Part shown: piece after piece, positions 42,032 to 49,992 of the stretch
Numbering within the stretch: position 1 is the first letter of the stretch
Layout of the letters: each line of letters opens with the position of its first letter
NCBI RefSeq assembly: GCF_020073815.1
Contig: NZ_JAIQZJ010000003.1
Location: forward strand, 62,001 to 126,000
Length of the DNA: 64,000 nucleotides
Direction: 5' to 3'
Origin: Nocardioides mangrovi
Lineage (GTDB): Bacteria; Actinomycetota; Actinomycetes; Propionibacteriales; Nocardioidaceae
Translations under genes and position numbers: made by a program
Notes under the pieces: model-generated
What the model saw: the letters and a program-made list of their open reading frames with translations, nothing else
Told to the model about the DNA's origin: nothing
Database searches by the model: none

Positions 42032-43048
42032 ATGCAGACACCGACGCTCCGGGACGTGGCGGACGCAGCAGGCGTCCACCCCGCGACGGCGTCGCGCGCG
42101 CTCAACCCGGCGACCCGTGGACTGGTCAACGCCGACACGGCACGTCGCGTGATCAAGGTGGCCGAGTCGCTCGGCTACCGCCCCAATCCGATCGCGCGCG
42201 GCCTGAAGACGGCGAAGTCGGGCACCGTCGGCCTGGTCATCCCCGATCTCACCAACCCGCTCTTCCCGCCGATCGTCCGCGGCATCGAGGACGTCCTCGA
42301 GCCCGCCGGCTACAGCGGCCTGATCGTCAACACCGACAACGACCCCGGCCGCGAGCGCGCCCAGATCGAGCAGCTGCGCTCACGCCAGGTCGAGGGCCTC
42401 ATCATCGCCACCGCGCTGCTCGACCACCCCCTGCTGGCGCAGCTGCGCCGCGAGGGCGTGCTGATGGTGATGGTCAACCGGCGACCGGACGGCATCGACG
42501 TCCCGTCGATCACCCCGGACGACGCGACGGGGGTGGAGCTCGCCGTTCGGCACCTCGCGGACCTCGGCCACCGACGCATCGCCCACCTCGCCGGGCCGCT
42601 GCAGACCTCCACCGGCCTGGTCCGGGCCCGCGCCTTCCGCAGCGCGATCCGCGACCGCGGGCTCGACGACGACCCGGACCTGGTCGAGGTCTGCACCTAC
42701 TGGAGCGAGGAGGCAGGCGCCGTCGGGCTGCGCACGCTGCTCGACCGCGGCACCGAGTTCACCGCGGTCGTCGCGGGCAACGACCTGATCGCGCTGGGCT
42801 GCTACGACGTCTTCGCCGAGCGCGGCATCGACTGTCCGAGCGAGATCAGCGTGGTCGGGTTCAACGACATGCCCTTCCTCGACAAGCTGCGTCCGCCGCT
42901 GACCACGATCGCGATCCCGCACCAGCAGATCGGGGCCGAGGCCGCCCGGCTGCTGCTCGACGCGATCGCCGACCCGGCTCGGCCGGCACGATCGGTGCTG
43001 CTGCCGCTGAGCCTGGTCGTCCGGGGCTCGACCGCACCACCCCGCTGA
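42032..43048 (+). CDS. LacI-family transcriptional regulator
   Basis: A 338-residue repressor-type protein. The helix-turn-helix and hinge are TLRDVADAAGVHPATASRAL and RRVIKVAESLGYRPNPIARGL; the sensor domain is of the periplasmic-binding type (VGLVIPDLTNPLFPPIVRGI, LGHRRIAHLAGP, AVVAGNDLIALGCYDVF, SVVGFNDMPFLDKL). LacI proteins bind palindromes with a central CG, and sites of that form occur at five places in the window: before the Liv operon, the FAD oxidoreductase, the hydrolase operon, the NMT1-like gene and the next gene. It is the only LacI protein here and is their likely regulator. Confidence 0.93.
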   Translation: MQTPTLRDVADAAGVHPATASRALNPATRGLVNADTARRVIKVAESLGYRPNPIARGLKTAKSGTVGLVIPDLTNPLFPPIVRGIEDVLEPAGYSGLIVNTDNDPGRERAQIEQLRSRQVEGLIIATALLDHPLLAQLRREGVLMVMVNRRPDGIDVPSITPDDATGVELAVRHLADLGHRRIAHLAGPLQTSTGLVRARAFRSAIRDRGLDDDPDLVEVCTYWSEEAGAVGLRTLLDRGTEFTAVVAGNDLIALGCYDVFAERGIDCPSEISVVGFNDMPFLDKLRPPLTTIAIPHQQIGAEAARLLLDAIADPARPARSVLLPLSLVVRGSTAPPR

Positions 43049-43052
43049 CCCG

Positions 43053-43068
43053 TTGCAATCGTTTGTGG
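43053..43068. promoter_or_regulatory. LacI-type operator E before the second hydrolase gene
   Basis: TTGCAATCGTTTGTGG starts 23 bases before -10 element TAGGTT (43076-43081), which is 6 bases before the ATG. The operator includes TTGCAA at the -35 position. Confidence 0.66.
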
Positions 43069-43087
43069 TCGTCGCTAGGTTGCGGCC

Positions 43088-43996
43088 ATGACCGACCCGT
43101 ACGCGCCGCTCTTCAGCGAGGATCTCCCGGGCTCCGACAGCCCCGCCCACTACCTGCTCGCAGAGACGCTCGACGGGCTCTACGCGCCGTACGCGCTGCG
43201 CCTCCCCGCCGGTCCCGGACCCCACCCCTTCGTCCTCGTCGCCTACGGCAACGGCGGTGGCGGCATCGACTGGCTGCGCCACCGCGTGCACGGCTTCCGG
43301 CACGTCACCGACGTGCTGCTCGAGGCCGGGTACGCGTGCGCGTGGACCCGCTACCGCACCGAGGTCGAGCTCGGCTACGACACCGGCGGCGCGCTCCGCG
43401 TCGAAGGCCGCCAGGGCATGGAGCTGATGAACCGCGCGCCGCTGGAGTACGAGGACGAGGTCGCGATCCTGCGGCACGTCGGCAAGCACCCCGCGATCGA
43501 CCACGAGCGGCTCTTCCACCTCGGCGTCAGCCACGCCGGCGAGATGCTCTTCAAGCTCTGCTCGCAGTACGCCGGCCTCCTGCGCGCCGGCGTCGCGGCC
43601 GAGCCGGCGTCGCACGAGCTGCTCACCCTGCGCCTCGAGGACGCCCCGAGCGTCGTCACCGTCGACGGGATGCGCGACATCGAGAGCATGGAGATCCGCT
43701 CGACCGAGGCGGCCCGCGCGCGGATCACCTCACCCGAGGAGGTCTCGGCCCGACTCGACGGCGTGGACATCCCCGTCCTCGTGCTCGGTCGTGACCAGGA
43801 CGAGCTCCAGGGCATCTTCCGGCTCACCTACGAGCTGCTCGCCGAGAAGCGCGACGACGCCGAGTGGCGGACCTGGAGCCACGACGTGCACGGCTACATC
43901 TACCCCGAGAACGACGAGCACGGCGTCCCCGTCGTCGACGACGTGCAGCGCGAGGCCCTAGCCGCGATCGTGGGGTTCTTCGACCGCTACCGCTGA
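43088..43996 (+). CDS. Alpha/beta hydrolase (dienelactone hydrolase-like)
   Basis: A 302-residue hydrolase. The core shows LRLPAGPGPHPFVLVAYGNG, a conserved Gly-rich oxyanion loop (GNGGGGIDWLRHRV), the nucleophile elbow LGVSHAGEMLFK with Ser, and a C-terminal His in WSHDVHGYIYPEN with an Asp in VLGRDQDEL. There is no signal peptide, so it acts in the cytoplasm. The -10 element and LacI-type operator E directly upstream put it in the same regulon as the Liv importer. Ester, lactone or C-C bond cleavage are all possible. Confidence 0.8.
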   Translation: MTDPYAPLFSEDLPGSDSPAHYLLAETLDGLYAPYALRLPAGPGPHPFVLVAYGNGGGGIDWLRHRVHGFRHVTDVLLEAGYACAWTRYRTEVELGYDTGGALRVEGRQGMELMNRAPLEYEDEVAILRHVGKHPAIDHERLFHLGVSHAGEMLFKLCSQYAGLLRAGVAAEPASHELLTLRLEDAPSVVTVDGMRDIESMEIRSTEAARARITSPEEVSARLDGVDIPVLVLGRDQDELQGIFRLTYELLAEKRDDAEWRTWSHDVHGYIYPENDEHGVPVVDDVQREALAAIVGFFDRYR

Positions 43997-44008
43997 CCTC
44001 GGGCGAGG

Positions 44009-45244
44009 TCAGGCGGCCCGGGCCTGCTTCCGCGCCTGCTGCTGGAGGCGGGCGGCGGCGGCGCGGCGGATCTTCGGTCCCTTGGTCGTCATCGCCCAGA
44101 GCAGCTTGGCCTGCTCGGGGAGGTTCTTGGCGTTGGTGGTCTCCAGCCAGCCGTTGGGCAGCGAGAGCCGCACCACCTTGTGCCAGGCCGAGTAGACCTG
44201 CTGCGGCAGCGGGGCCGAGTGGTAGTTGAGGTCGTACTTCTCGAAGAGGGCCTGCACCTTCGGCGCGACCTCGGCGTACCGGTTGCTCGGGAGGTCGGGG
44301 AAGAGGTGGTGCTCGATCTGGTGCGAGAGGTTGCCGGACATGATGTGCATGGCCTTGGACCCGGAGATGTTGGCGGAGCCGAGCATCTGCCGGAGGTACC
44401 ACTCGCCGCGGGTCTCCCGCTCCGGGATCGACTTCTTCTCGAAGGTCTCGACGCCCTCGGGGAAGTGGCCGCACATGATCACCGAGTGCGACCAGATGTT
44501 GCGCACCAGGTTGGCGGTGAAGTTGGCGGCCAGGGTCGGCAGGAACGCGCCGAACGGGATCGCCAGGCCCGGGTTGACGACGTAGTCCTTGGTGGCCTGC
44601 TTGCGGATCTTCTTCAGCGTCTTCGAGAGGTTGGCCTTGAACTCCGCGGACCGCTTCTCCTTGGGGATCCGCAGGTTGCGGCCCAGCTCGAGGTCGTACG
44701 CCGCGATGCCGTACTCGAAGAAGCAGGCGTTGATGAAGTTCCACAGCGGCTGCGCGAGGTACATCGGGTGCCAGCGCTGGTCCTCGTCGACGCGCATGAT
44801 GCCGTAGCCGAGGTCGTTGTCCTTGCCGACGATGTTCGTGTAGGTGTGGTGGATCTCGTTGTGCGCGTGCTTCCAGCCGTCGGCGGTCGACGCGTTGTCC
44901 CACTCCCAGGTGGTCGAGTGGATCTTCGGGTCACGCATCCAGTCCCACTGGCCGTGCATGACGTTGTGGCCGATCTCCATGTTCTCGAGGATCTTGGCCA
45001 CCGAAAGCCCGACGGTGCCGAGCACCCACAGCGGCGGCAGCGCCGAGCCGAGCAGCACGGCACGCGAGGCGAGCTCGAGGCGGCGCTGCACGTTGACGAC
45101 GCGGTGGATGTAGGCCGCGTCCTTCTCGCCCCGGGTGTCGAGCACGTCCTGGCGGATCGCGTCGAGCTCGATGCCGAGCTGCTCGATGTCCTCGGGCGTG
45201 AGGTGGGCGGTCGGGTTGACGGGCTTCTTCGTGATGGCGGTCAT
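44009..45244 (-). CDS. Acyl-lipid/acyl-CoA desaturase, DesA3-like
   Basis: This membrane di-iron desaturase has 411 residues. The three histidine boxes are visible: EIGHNVMHGQWDW, HAHNEIHHTYTN and LSHQIEHHLFPDLP. The adjacent reductase gene is the arrangement of Mycobacterium tuberculosis Rv3229c (DesA3, stearoyl-CoA delta-9 desaturase) and Rv3230c. It puts a double bond into membrane fatty acids. It is the second gene of a two-gene operon, its ATG overlapping the reductase stop (ATGA). The C-terminal end is Ala/Arg/Gln-rich. A divergent PucR-type regulator follows on the other side. Confidence 0.9.
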   Translation of the reverse strand: MTAITKKPVNPTAHLTPEDIEQLGIELDAIRQDVLDTRGEKDAAYIHRVVNVQRRLELASRAVLLGSALPPLWVLGTVGLSVAKILENMEIGHNVMHGQWDWMRDPKIHSTTWEWDNASTADGWKHAHNEIHHTYTNIVGKDNDLGYGIMRVDEDQRWHPMYLAQPLWNFINACFFEYGIAAYDLELGRNLRIPKEKRSAEFKANLSKTLKKIRKQATKDYVVNPGLAIPFGAFLPTLAANFTANLVRNIWSHSVIMCGHFPEGVETFEKKSIPERETRGEWYLRQMLGSANISGSKAMHIMSGNLSHQIEHHLFPDLPSNRYAEVAPKVQALFEKYDLNYHSAPLPQQVYSAWHKVVRLSLPNGWLETTNAKNLPEQAKLLWAMTTKGPKIRRAAAARLQQQARKQARAA

Positions 45245-46386
45245 CGCGAGCGTGCTCCTTCGTCGATGTGGCAGGCACCAGCAGCGGCGCTGATGCAGGT
45301 CTGGATCGGTACGCCGGCCGAGCCGGTCTCGCCGGGGACGGCGACCGTGACCGCGCCGTTGCGCAGGTCGCGCACGGCGCCGTCGGTCATGGGGATGACG
45401 CAGCCCATGCAGATGCCCATCCGGCAGCCGCTGGGCATCAGGACGCCGGCCTCCTCGGCCGCGTCCAGGATCGGGGTGGCGCCGTCGGCCTCGATGGTGC
45501 GGCCGTCGGCGAAGGTGACGGTGCCGCCGCTCTGCCCATCTCCGGCCGGCTCGACCAGGACGGTGCGGAAGCGCTCGGTGGTGAGGGCCAGGCCGCGCTC
45601 GGCGTGGTGGGCCTCGAGCGCGTCGAGCAGGCCCGCCGGGCCACAGGCGTAGGCGAGCCGCTCGTCGAGGTCGGGCACGAGGTCGGCGAGGTCGGAGACG
45701 TCGAGCAGGCCGTGCACGTCGTCGTACCGCTCGACGAGGGTGATGCGCCCGGAGTCGCCGTGGGCGCGGAGCTCGTCGCGGAAGATCGCGGTGTCGGCGT
45801 TCTGGTTGACGTGCACGAGCGTGATGTCGACGGCCGGCGCGAGACGCCGTGAGAAGAGGTTGCGGAGCATGCCGATCACCGGCGTGATGCCGGAGCCGGC
45901 GGTGACCAGGAGCAGCTTGGCGGGCATCGGCTGCGGGAGCACGAACTCGCCCTCGGCCTGCTCGAGCTGGACCATCGAGCCCACCTTGACGGCGTGGACG
46001 AGGTGGTTGCTGACCACGCCGCCGGGGATCGCCTTGACGGTGATGCTGATGCAGCGGTCCCGACGGGGGCCGTGGGTCAGGGAGTAGGTGCGCCACAGGC
46101 GGACGCCGTCGACGTCGACGCCGATCCGGACGTACTGGCCGGGGACGTGGCCGGCCCAGTCGCGGCCCGGCTTGATCAGGATCGTCGCGGACTCGGCGGT
46201 CTCGGGGGTGACCGAGACGATCCGGCCCTGCAGGCTCTCGCGGCCGCCACGCAGCGGGTGGAAGACGTCGAGGACGTCGTCGACGCTGAGCGGGGTGACG
46301 GCGGCGTCGGCGACCCGGCGCAGGCTCTCGCGCAGCGTGCGGCCCCGGGTGGGCCGCGTCGTACCGGACGGGAGGGCGATGCTCAT
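45241..46386 (-). CDS. Ferredoxin reductase with 2Fe-2S domain, desaturase partner (Rv3230c-like)
   Basis: A 381-residue electron-transfer protein. An FAD/NAD(P)H reductase part has the FAD-binding motif RTYSLTH and the nucleotide loop VTAGSGITPVIGML with YACGPAGLLDALEAH. A C-terminal plant-type 2Fe-2S domain has the cluster Cys in PSGCRMGICMGCVIP and a last Cys in IQTCISAA. It delivers electrons from NADPH to the desaturase. ATG 46386 was preferred to one 36 bases upstream that lies in the divergent promoter region. It is first in the operon. Confidence 0.9.
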   Translation of the reverse strand: MSIALPSGTTRPTRGRTLRESLRRVADAAVTPLSVDDVLDVFHPLRGGRESLQGRIVSVTPETAESATILIKPGRDWAGHVPGQYVRIGVDVDGVRLWRTYSLTHGPRRDRCISITVKAIPGGVVSNHLVHAVKVGSMVQLEQAEGEFVLPQPMPAKLLLVTAGSGITPVIGMLRNLFSRRLAPAVDITLVHVNQNADTAIFRDELRAHGDSGRITLVERYDDVHGLLDVSDLADLVPDLDERLAYACGPAGLLDALEAHHAERGLALTTERFRTVLVEPAGDGQSGGTVTFADGRTIEADGATPILDAAEEAGVLMPSGCRMGICMGCVIPMTDGAVRDLRNGAVTVAVPGETGSAGVPIQTCISAAAGACHIDEGARSR

Positions 46387-46452
46387 GAGGACCAGTGTGC
46401 TGCCGCTCAGGGCGAAGATCATGACCGCAGCACGTGAAGATACGGGTCACAG

Positions 46453-46469
46453 TTGTTCCCAGCGAACAA
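46453..46469. promoter_or_regulatory. Inverted repeat TTGTTC-N5-GAACAA in the desaturase/PucR divergent gap
   Basis: The two 6-base arms are perfectly complementary and lie 22 bases before the PucR-type ATG and about 67 bases from the reductase ATG. It is a good candidate operator for the adjacent regulator. Confidence 0.5.
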
Positions 46470-46490
46470 AATGAGGGCCACACTGGGACC

Positions 46491-47654
46491 ATGGCCACCA
46501 CCCGACACACCGCTGACCACGGTCTCCGCCTCCCGCCGCAGGCGGTCGAGCGGATGCGCGCGGAGCTGCCCGAGGTCGCCGAGCACGTCGTCGGCGCCAT
46601 CATCGACGAGGTCCCGAGCTACACCGACGCCTTCAGCGGGCCGATGGGCGAGACGATCCGTAACGCCGTGCAGCTGGCTCTCGGCGGCTTCCTGTCCCTG
46701 GCCAGCGGGCGGCGCGGCGCCGACGTCACCACACCCACGGCTCCGGCGGTCGACGGCGCCTACCAGCTCGGCCGGGGCGAGGCGCGCAGCGGGCGCTCGA
46801 CCGAGGCGATCCTCGCGGCCTACCGCATCGGTGCGCGGGTGTCGTGGCGGGAGATGTCCACGACGGCGGTGCGCAACGGCCTCGACGGCGAGACCCTGGC
46901 GGCCTTCGCGGAGCTGGTCTTCGCCTACATCGACGAGCTGTCCGCCGCGAGCGTCGCGGGGCACACCGACGAGCTCGCGACCACCGGCCGGGTGCGACAG
47001 CGCCGGCTCGAGCGGATCGCCCACCACCTGCTCTCCGGCTCGCCGCGCGACGCGGTCGTCGCCGCGGCCGAGCGCGCCGGCTGGGAGCCGCCCACCACGC
47101 TCACCGCGGTGATCGTGCCGGAGGCACAGGTGCGGCCGGTGCTGGCCGGCGTCTCCGCCGCGACGATCGCGGCGACCGAGCCGCCCGAGCTCGACGAGGC
47201 GGTGCTGCTGCTGGTGCCGGACGCCCACGGGCACCGGCGTACGGCGCTGCTGCGGACGCTCGGCACCCGCGGGTGCACCGCCGGTCCGGCACGGCCGTGG
47301 CTGGACGTGCGGGCGTCGTACGACCGGGCGCTCCGGGCCCGGGCGGCGGGCCTCGACCTCGACACCGAGGCGCACCTCGTGCCGCTGGTGCTCGAGGCCG
47401 ACCCGGCCGCGCGGGCCGACCTCCGTGCCCAGGTGCTCGCCCCGCTCGCCGACCTGCGACCCGGGACCGCCGAGAAGCTCACCGACACGTTGCGCTCGTG
47501 GCTGCTCCACCACGGCCGTCGCGACGAGGTCGCCGCCGACCTCTTCGTGCACCCGCAGACCGTGCGCTACCGGATGGGTCAGCTGCGCGAGCTCTACGGC
47601 GACCGGCTCGACGACCCCGGGACGGTGCTCGCGATGGTCGTCGCACTCGGTTGA
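46491..47654 (+). CDS. PucR/CdaR-type helix-turn-helix regulator
   Basis: A 387-residue regulator with an N-terminal helical sensor region (EVAEHVVGAIIDEVPSYTDAF, AILAAYRIGARVSWREM) and a C-terminal PucR HTH_30 domain (LTDTLRSWLLHHGRRDEVAA, then LFVHPQTVRYRMGQLRELYG). It is divergent from the desaturase operon, a frequent pairing in actinobacteria, so control of membrane fatty-acid unsaturation is likely. ATG 46491 was chosen over one 57 bases upstream, which lies in the intergenic operator region. Confidence 0.88.
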   Translation: MATTRHTADHGLRLPPQAVERMRAELPEVAEHVVGAIIDEVPSYTDAFSGPMGETIRNAVQLALGGFLSLASGRRGADVTTPTAPAVDGAYQLGRGEARSGRSTEAILAAYRIGARVSWREMSTTAVRNGLDGETLAAFAELVFAYIDELSAASVAGHTDELATTGRVRQRRLERIAHHLLSGSPRDAVVAAAERAGWEPPTTLTAVIVPEAQVRPVLAGVSAATIAATEPPELDEAVLLLVPDAHGHRRTALLRTLGTRGCTAGPARPWLDVRASYDRALRARAAGLDLDTEAHLVPLVLEADPAARADLRAQVLAPLADLRPGTAEKLTDTLRSWLLHHGRRDEVAADLFVHPQTVRYRMGQLRELYGDRLDDPGTVLAMVVALG

Positions 47655-47709
47655 ATTCTTTACCAATCCGGTCCCCACGGACCTCCGAAGCCCTTCCGAC
47701 AGGTTCACC

Positions 47710-47733
47710 GCCCGCGCGAGCGTGCGCGCGGGC
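47710..47733 (+). terminator. GC-rich hairpin after the PucR gene and before the fasciclin gene
   Basis: GCCCGCGCG and CGCGCGGGC form a 9-base stem with a 6-base loop, 17 bases before the fasciclin ATG and 56 bases after the PucR stop. It may terminate the PucR message or, if the fasciclin promoter lies upstream, act as a leader hairpin next to the GGGAGG ribosome site. Confidence 0.45.
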
Positions 47734-47750
47734 TTGATCGGGAGGAAAGC

Positions 47751-48392
47751 ATGACGAACCACCGCACCGTCCGTACCGCTACCGCGGGTCTCGCTGCCGC
47801 TGCGCTCACCGCAGTCGCCGTGGCTGCTCCCTCGACCGCCGAGGGCGCGCCCGCCCACGACCGCCCCACGAGTCTCGCGAAGGTGCTGGCCGCCGACGGC
47901 CACCACTTCGACCGGAACTGGGGTGACTTCGACATCCTCGACGCCGCCGTGGGCGCCGTGCTGCAGGCCGACCCGGACAGCGCGGTCGGCGTGCTCGCCA
48001 AGCCGCGCACCAAGCTGACCGCCTTCCTGCCCACCGACCGGGCATTCCGCAAGCTGGCCTTCACGCTCACCGGTTCGCGGCCGATGACCGAGAAGGCCAC
48101 CTTCCGCCGCCTCGCCCGCGCCGCCGGCGTCGACACGATCGAGCAGGTCCTGCTCTACCACGTCGTGCCGGGCAAGACGCTCGGCGCGAAGCGCGTCGTG
48201 GCCGCCGACGGCACGAGGCTGACCACCGCCCAGGGCGGCACCGTCAAGGTCCGCGTCCGCGGCGATGTCGTCCGGCTCGCCGACCAGGACCCGGACGTCG
48301 CCAACCCGAAGGTGATCGCGACGAACATCAACAAGGGCAACCCGCAGATCGCCCACGCGATCAACGGGGTCCTGCTCCCCGTCGATCTCTGA
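47751..48392 (+). CDS. Secreted fasciclin-domain protein
   Basis: A 213-residue exported protein. A Sec signal peptide spans about residues 1-32 (TATAGLAAAALTAVAVAAPSTAEG, cleavage near AEG-AP). One FAS1 domain follows, with H1 LTAFLPTDRAFRKLAF and H2 VLLYHVVPGKTLGAKRV, and ends AINGVLLPVDL. FAS1 domains mediate adhesion; the mycobacterial relatives MPT70 and MPT83 are SigK-controlled, but no SigK promoter was recognised here. A strong ribosome site (GGGAGG) precedes the ATG. Confidence 0.9.
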   Translation: MTNHRTVRTATAGLAAAALTAVAVAAPSTAEGAPAHDRPTSLAKVLAADGHHFDRNWGDFDILDAAVGAVLQADPDSAVGVLAKPRTKLTAFLPTDRAFRKLAFTLTGSRPMTEKATFRRLARAAGVDTIEQVLLYHVVPGKTLGAKRVVAADGTRLTTAQGGTVKVRVRGDVVRLADQDPDVANPKVIATNINKGNPQIAHAINGVLLPVDL

Positions 48393-48412
48393 GCCGGACC
48401 TGACCGGCCCGT

Positions 48413-48454
48413 GCCGGTGGTGCTCGCCCGTCGACGCGCGCGAGCGCCACCGGC
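48413..48454. terminator. Bidirectional hairpin between fasciclin and DinB genes
   Basis: Arms of 15 bases (48413-48427 and 48440-48454) pair with one G-T type mismatch around a 12-base loop. They lie between the two convergent stops at 48392 and 48456, so this probably terminates both. Confidence 0.6.
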
Positions 48455-48455
48455 C

Positions 48456-49025
48456 CTAGACCTCGTAGACGCCGGGGAAGGTGCCCGGCGCCGGGTCCTC
48501 GCCCACGAGTCCGTCGACGGACTCCCGGACCAGGTCGGCGTGGCCGACGTGCCGGCCGTACTCCTCGAGCAGGTCGTAGACGAGCCGCCGGGCGTTGGGG
48601 TGGCGGCCCTCGTCGTCCTGGAGGTCGGCCTCGAAGTCCAGCCCGCCCGCGGCGATCGCCTCGTCGAGCAGCGCCTGCCCCTGCGCGACGGACTCGACGA
48701 AGAGCCGCTCGAGCGACTCCGGGGTGTCGTCGTCCTCGACCCGGAGGTGCCAGTCCTGGTCGTCCCAGTCCGCCTGGTCGAAGGGCGGGAAGGGGGCGCG
48801 GCCGTGCAGCTTCCAGGACAGCGTGATCGCCTCGACCACGGCGGCGTGCTTGAGCAGCCCGCCGAGCGAGAGCGTCGAGCTCGGGATCGTGGCGCGGATG
48901 CCGTCGGCGTCGAGGCCGCTGCACTTCCACAGCAGGTAGCCGCGCATGCGGTTGAGCGAGCCGATCATCGCGGCGACCTCGTCGCCGGCGAGCGGGGGTT
49001 CCTGAGCGAGGTGGAGGGTCGTCAT
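48456..49025 (-). CDS. DinB-family (DUF664) protein
   Basis: A 189-residue four-helix bundle protein. The N-terminal LNRMRGYLLWKCSGLDADGIR and the LGGLLKHAAVVEAITLSW, with its conserved His, and EEYGRHVGHADLVRESVDG (His pair) are typical of the DinB superfamily, in which three His bind a metal. Actinobacterial members include mycothiol-dependent transferases; the specific function is unknown. A leaderless start is supported by TAGTGT (minus strand, 49033-49038) 7 bases before the ATG. Divergent from a WYL regulator. Confidence 0.85.
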   Translation of the reverse strand: MTTLHLAQEPPLAGDEVAAMIGSLNRMRGYLLWKCSGLDADGIRATIPSSTLSLGGLLKHAAVVEAITLSWKLHGRAPFPPFDQADWDDQDWHLRVEDDDTPESLERLFVESVAQGQALLDEAIAAGGLDFEADLQDDEGRHPNARRLVYDLLEEYGRHVGHADLVRESVDGLVGEDPAPGTFPGVYEV

Positions 49026-49979
49026 GTCCGGCACACTAGGAGCATTCCCGGACGATCCGCTTCCCCGACCGCTCGTGCTCTCGTCGCGCTCGAGCTGATC
49101 CAGGCACGCCCCGGGATCACCGCCGACGAGCTGGGCCTCGCCCTGGGGGTCACCGGGCGGGCCGCGCGCCGGTACGTCGCGATCCTCCGCGAGGCCGAGC
49201 TGCCGATCGAATCGGTGAGCGGTCCGTACGGCGGCTACCGGGTCGGCCGCGGGCTGCGGCTGCCGCCGCTGATGTTCACCGCCGCCGAGGCGGCCGGGCT
49301 GGTGATGGCCACGCTCGAGGGGCACCCGGGCGCGGCCGACCCCGCCGACGTCGTGGGCGGCGCGCTCGGCAAGATCCTGCGGTCGCTGCCCGACCGGGTG
49401 GCGGTCGCGCTGCCGGAGCCGACGCGGCCGGCGACGCCGTACGAGCACCTCGACCGGCTGCTCGCGGCGTGCTCGTCGGCGCGGCTGGTCCAGGTGTCCT
49501 ACGGGCTGGGCGACCACGCGTCGGAGATGGTGCTGGAGCCGTGGGCGGTGGTGCTGCGGCACAGCCGCTGGTACCTGCTCTGCTGGTCCCGGAGCCGGTC
49601 CGCCCGACGGGTGCTGCGGGTCGACCGCGTCCTCGACGTGGTCTCGCTGCCGGAGACCTTCACGCCGCCGGCGGACCTCGACGCGCTGCGGACCATCGAG
49701 GAGAGCTTCTCGCAGGGCTGGCCGCTGACGATCGAGGTGCTGGTCGACGCCCCGCCGTCCTGGGTCTCCCGATGGGTGCCGCGGAGCCTCGCGCTGCTCG
49801 AGCCGGTGGGCGAGGACCGGACGCGGATGGTCGCGACCACCGAGGACCCGGACTGGTACGCCCGTCAGCTCGCCGCCATCCCGGTGTCCTTCACCGTCGT
49901 CGAGGGTCCCGAGCTGCGCGCGGCGCTGGCGGCGCTGGCCGCGCGGCTGGCCGGGTCGGCGGGTCCGGCAGGCGCGTGA
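49011..49979 (+). CDS. WYL-domain transcriptional regulator, start uncertain
   Basis: An HTH_11 winged helix (ALVALELIQARPGITADELG with LALGVTGRAARRYVAILREA) is followed by GPYGGYRVGRGLRLPPLMFT and a WYL domain (EPWAVVLRHSRWYLLCWSRS) with a C-terminal WCX extension. Such regulators sense small molecules or nucleic acids. The start is a problem: the only in-frame GTG is at 49011, without a ribosome site and overlapping the divergent DinB gene by 15 bases. Family members typically begin near SASPTARAL, which here follows an in-frame ATT at 49044. The frame from about 49044 to 49979 is certain; the first codon is not. Confidence 0.78.
   Translation: MEGRHVRHTRSIPGRSASPTARALVALELIQARPGITADELGLALGVTGRAARRYVAILREAELPIESVSGPYGGYRVGRGLRLPPLMFTAAEAAGLVMATLEGHPGAADPADVVGGALGKILRSLPDRVAVALPEPTRPATPYEHLDRLLAACSSARLVQVSYGLGDHASEMVLEPWAVVLRHSRWYLLCWSRSRSARRVLRVDRVLDVVSLPETFTPPADLDALRTIEESFSQGWPLTIEVLVDAPPSWVSRWVPRSLALLEPVGEDRTRMVATTEDPDWYARQLAAIPVSFTVVEGPELRAALAALAARLAGSAGPAGA
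49033..49038 (-). promoter_or_regulatory. -10 element TAGTGT of the DinB-family gene
   Basis: Read on the minus strand, TAGTGT ends 7 bases before ATG 49025, the leaderless spacing found elsewhere in the window. On the plus strand TAGGAG starts at 49037, sharing TA, and may serve the WYL gene. Confidence 0.5.
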
Positions 49980-49992
49980 GCGGCAGCCGGCG

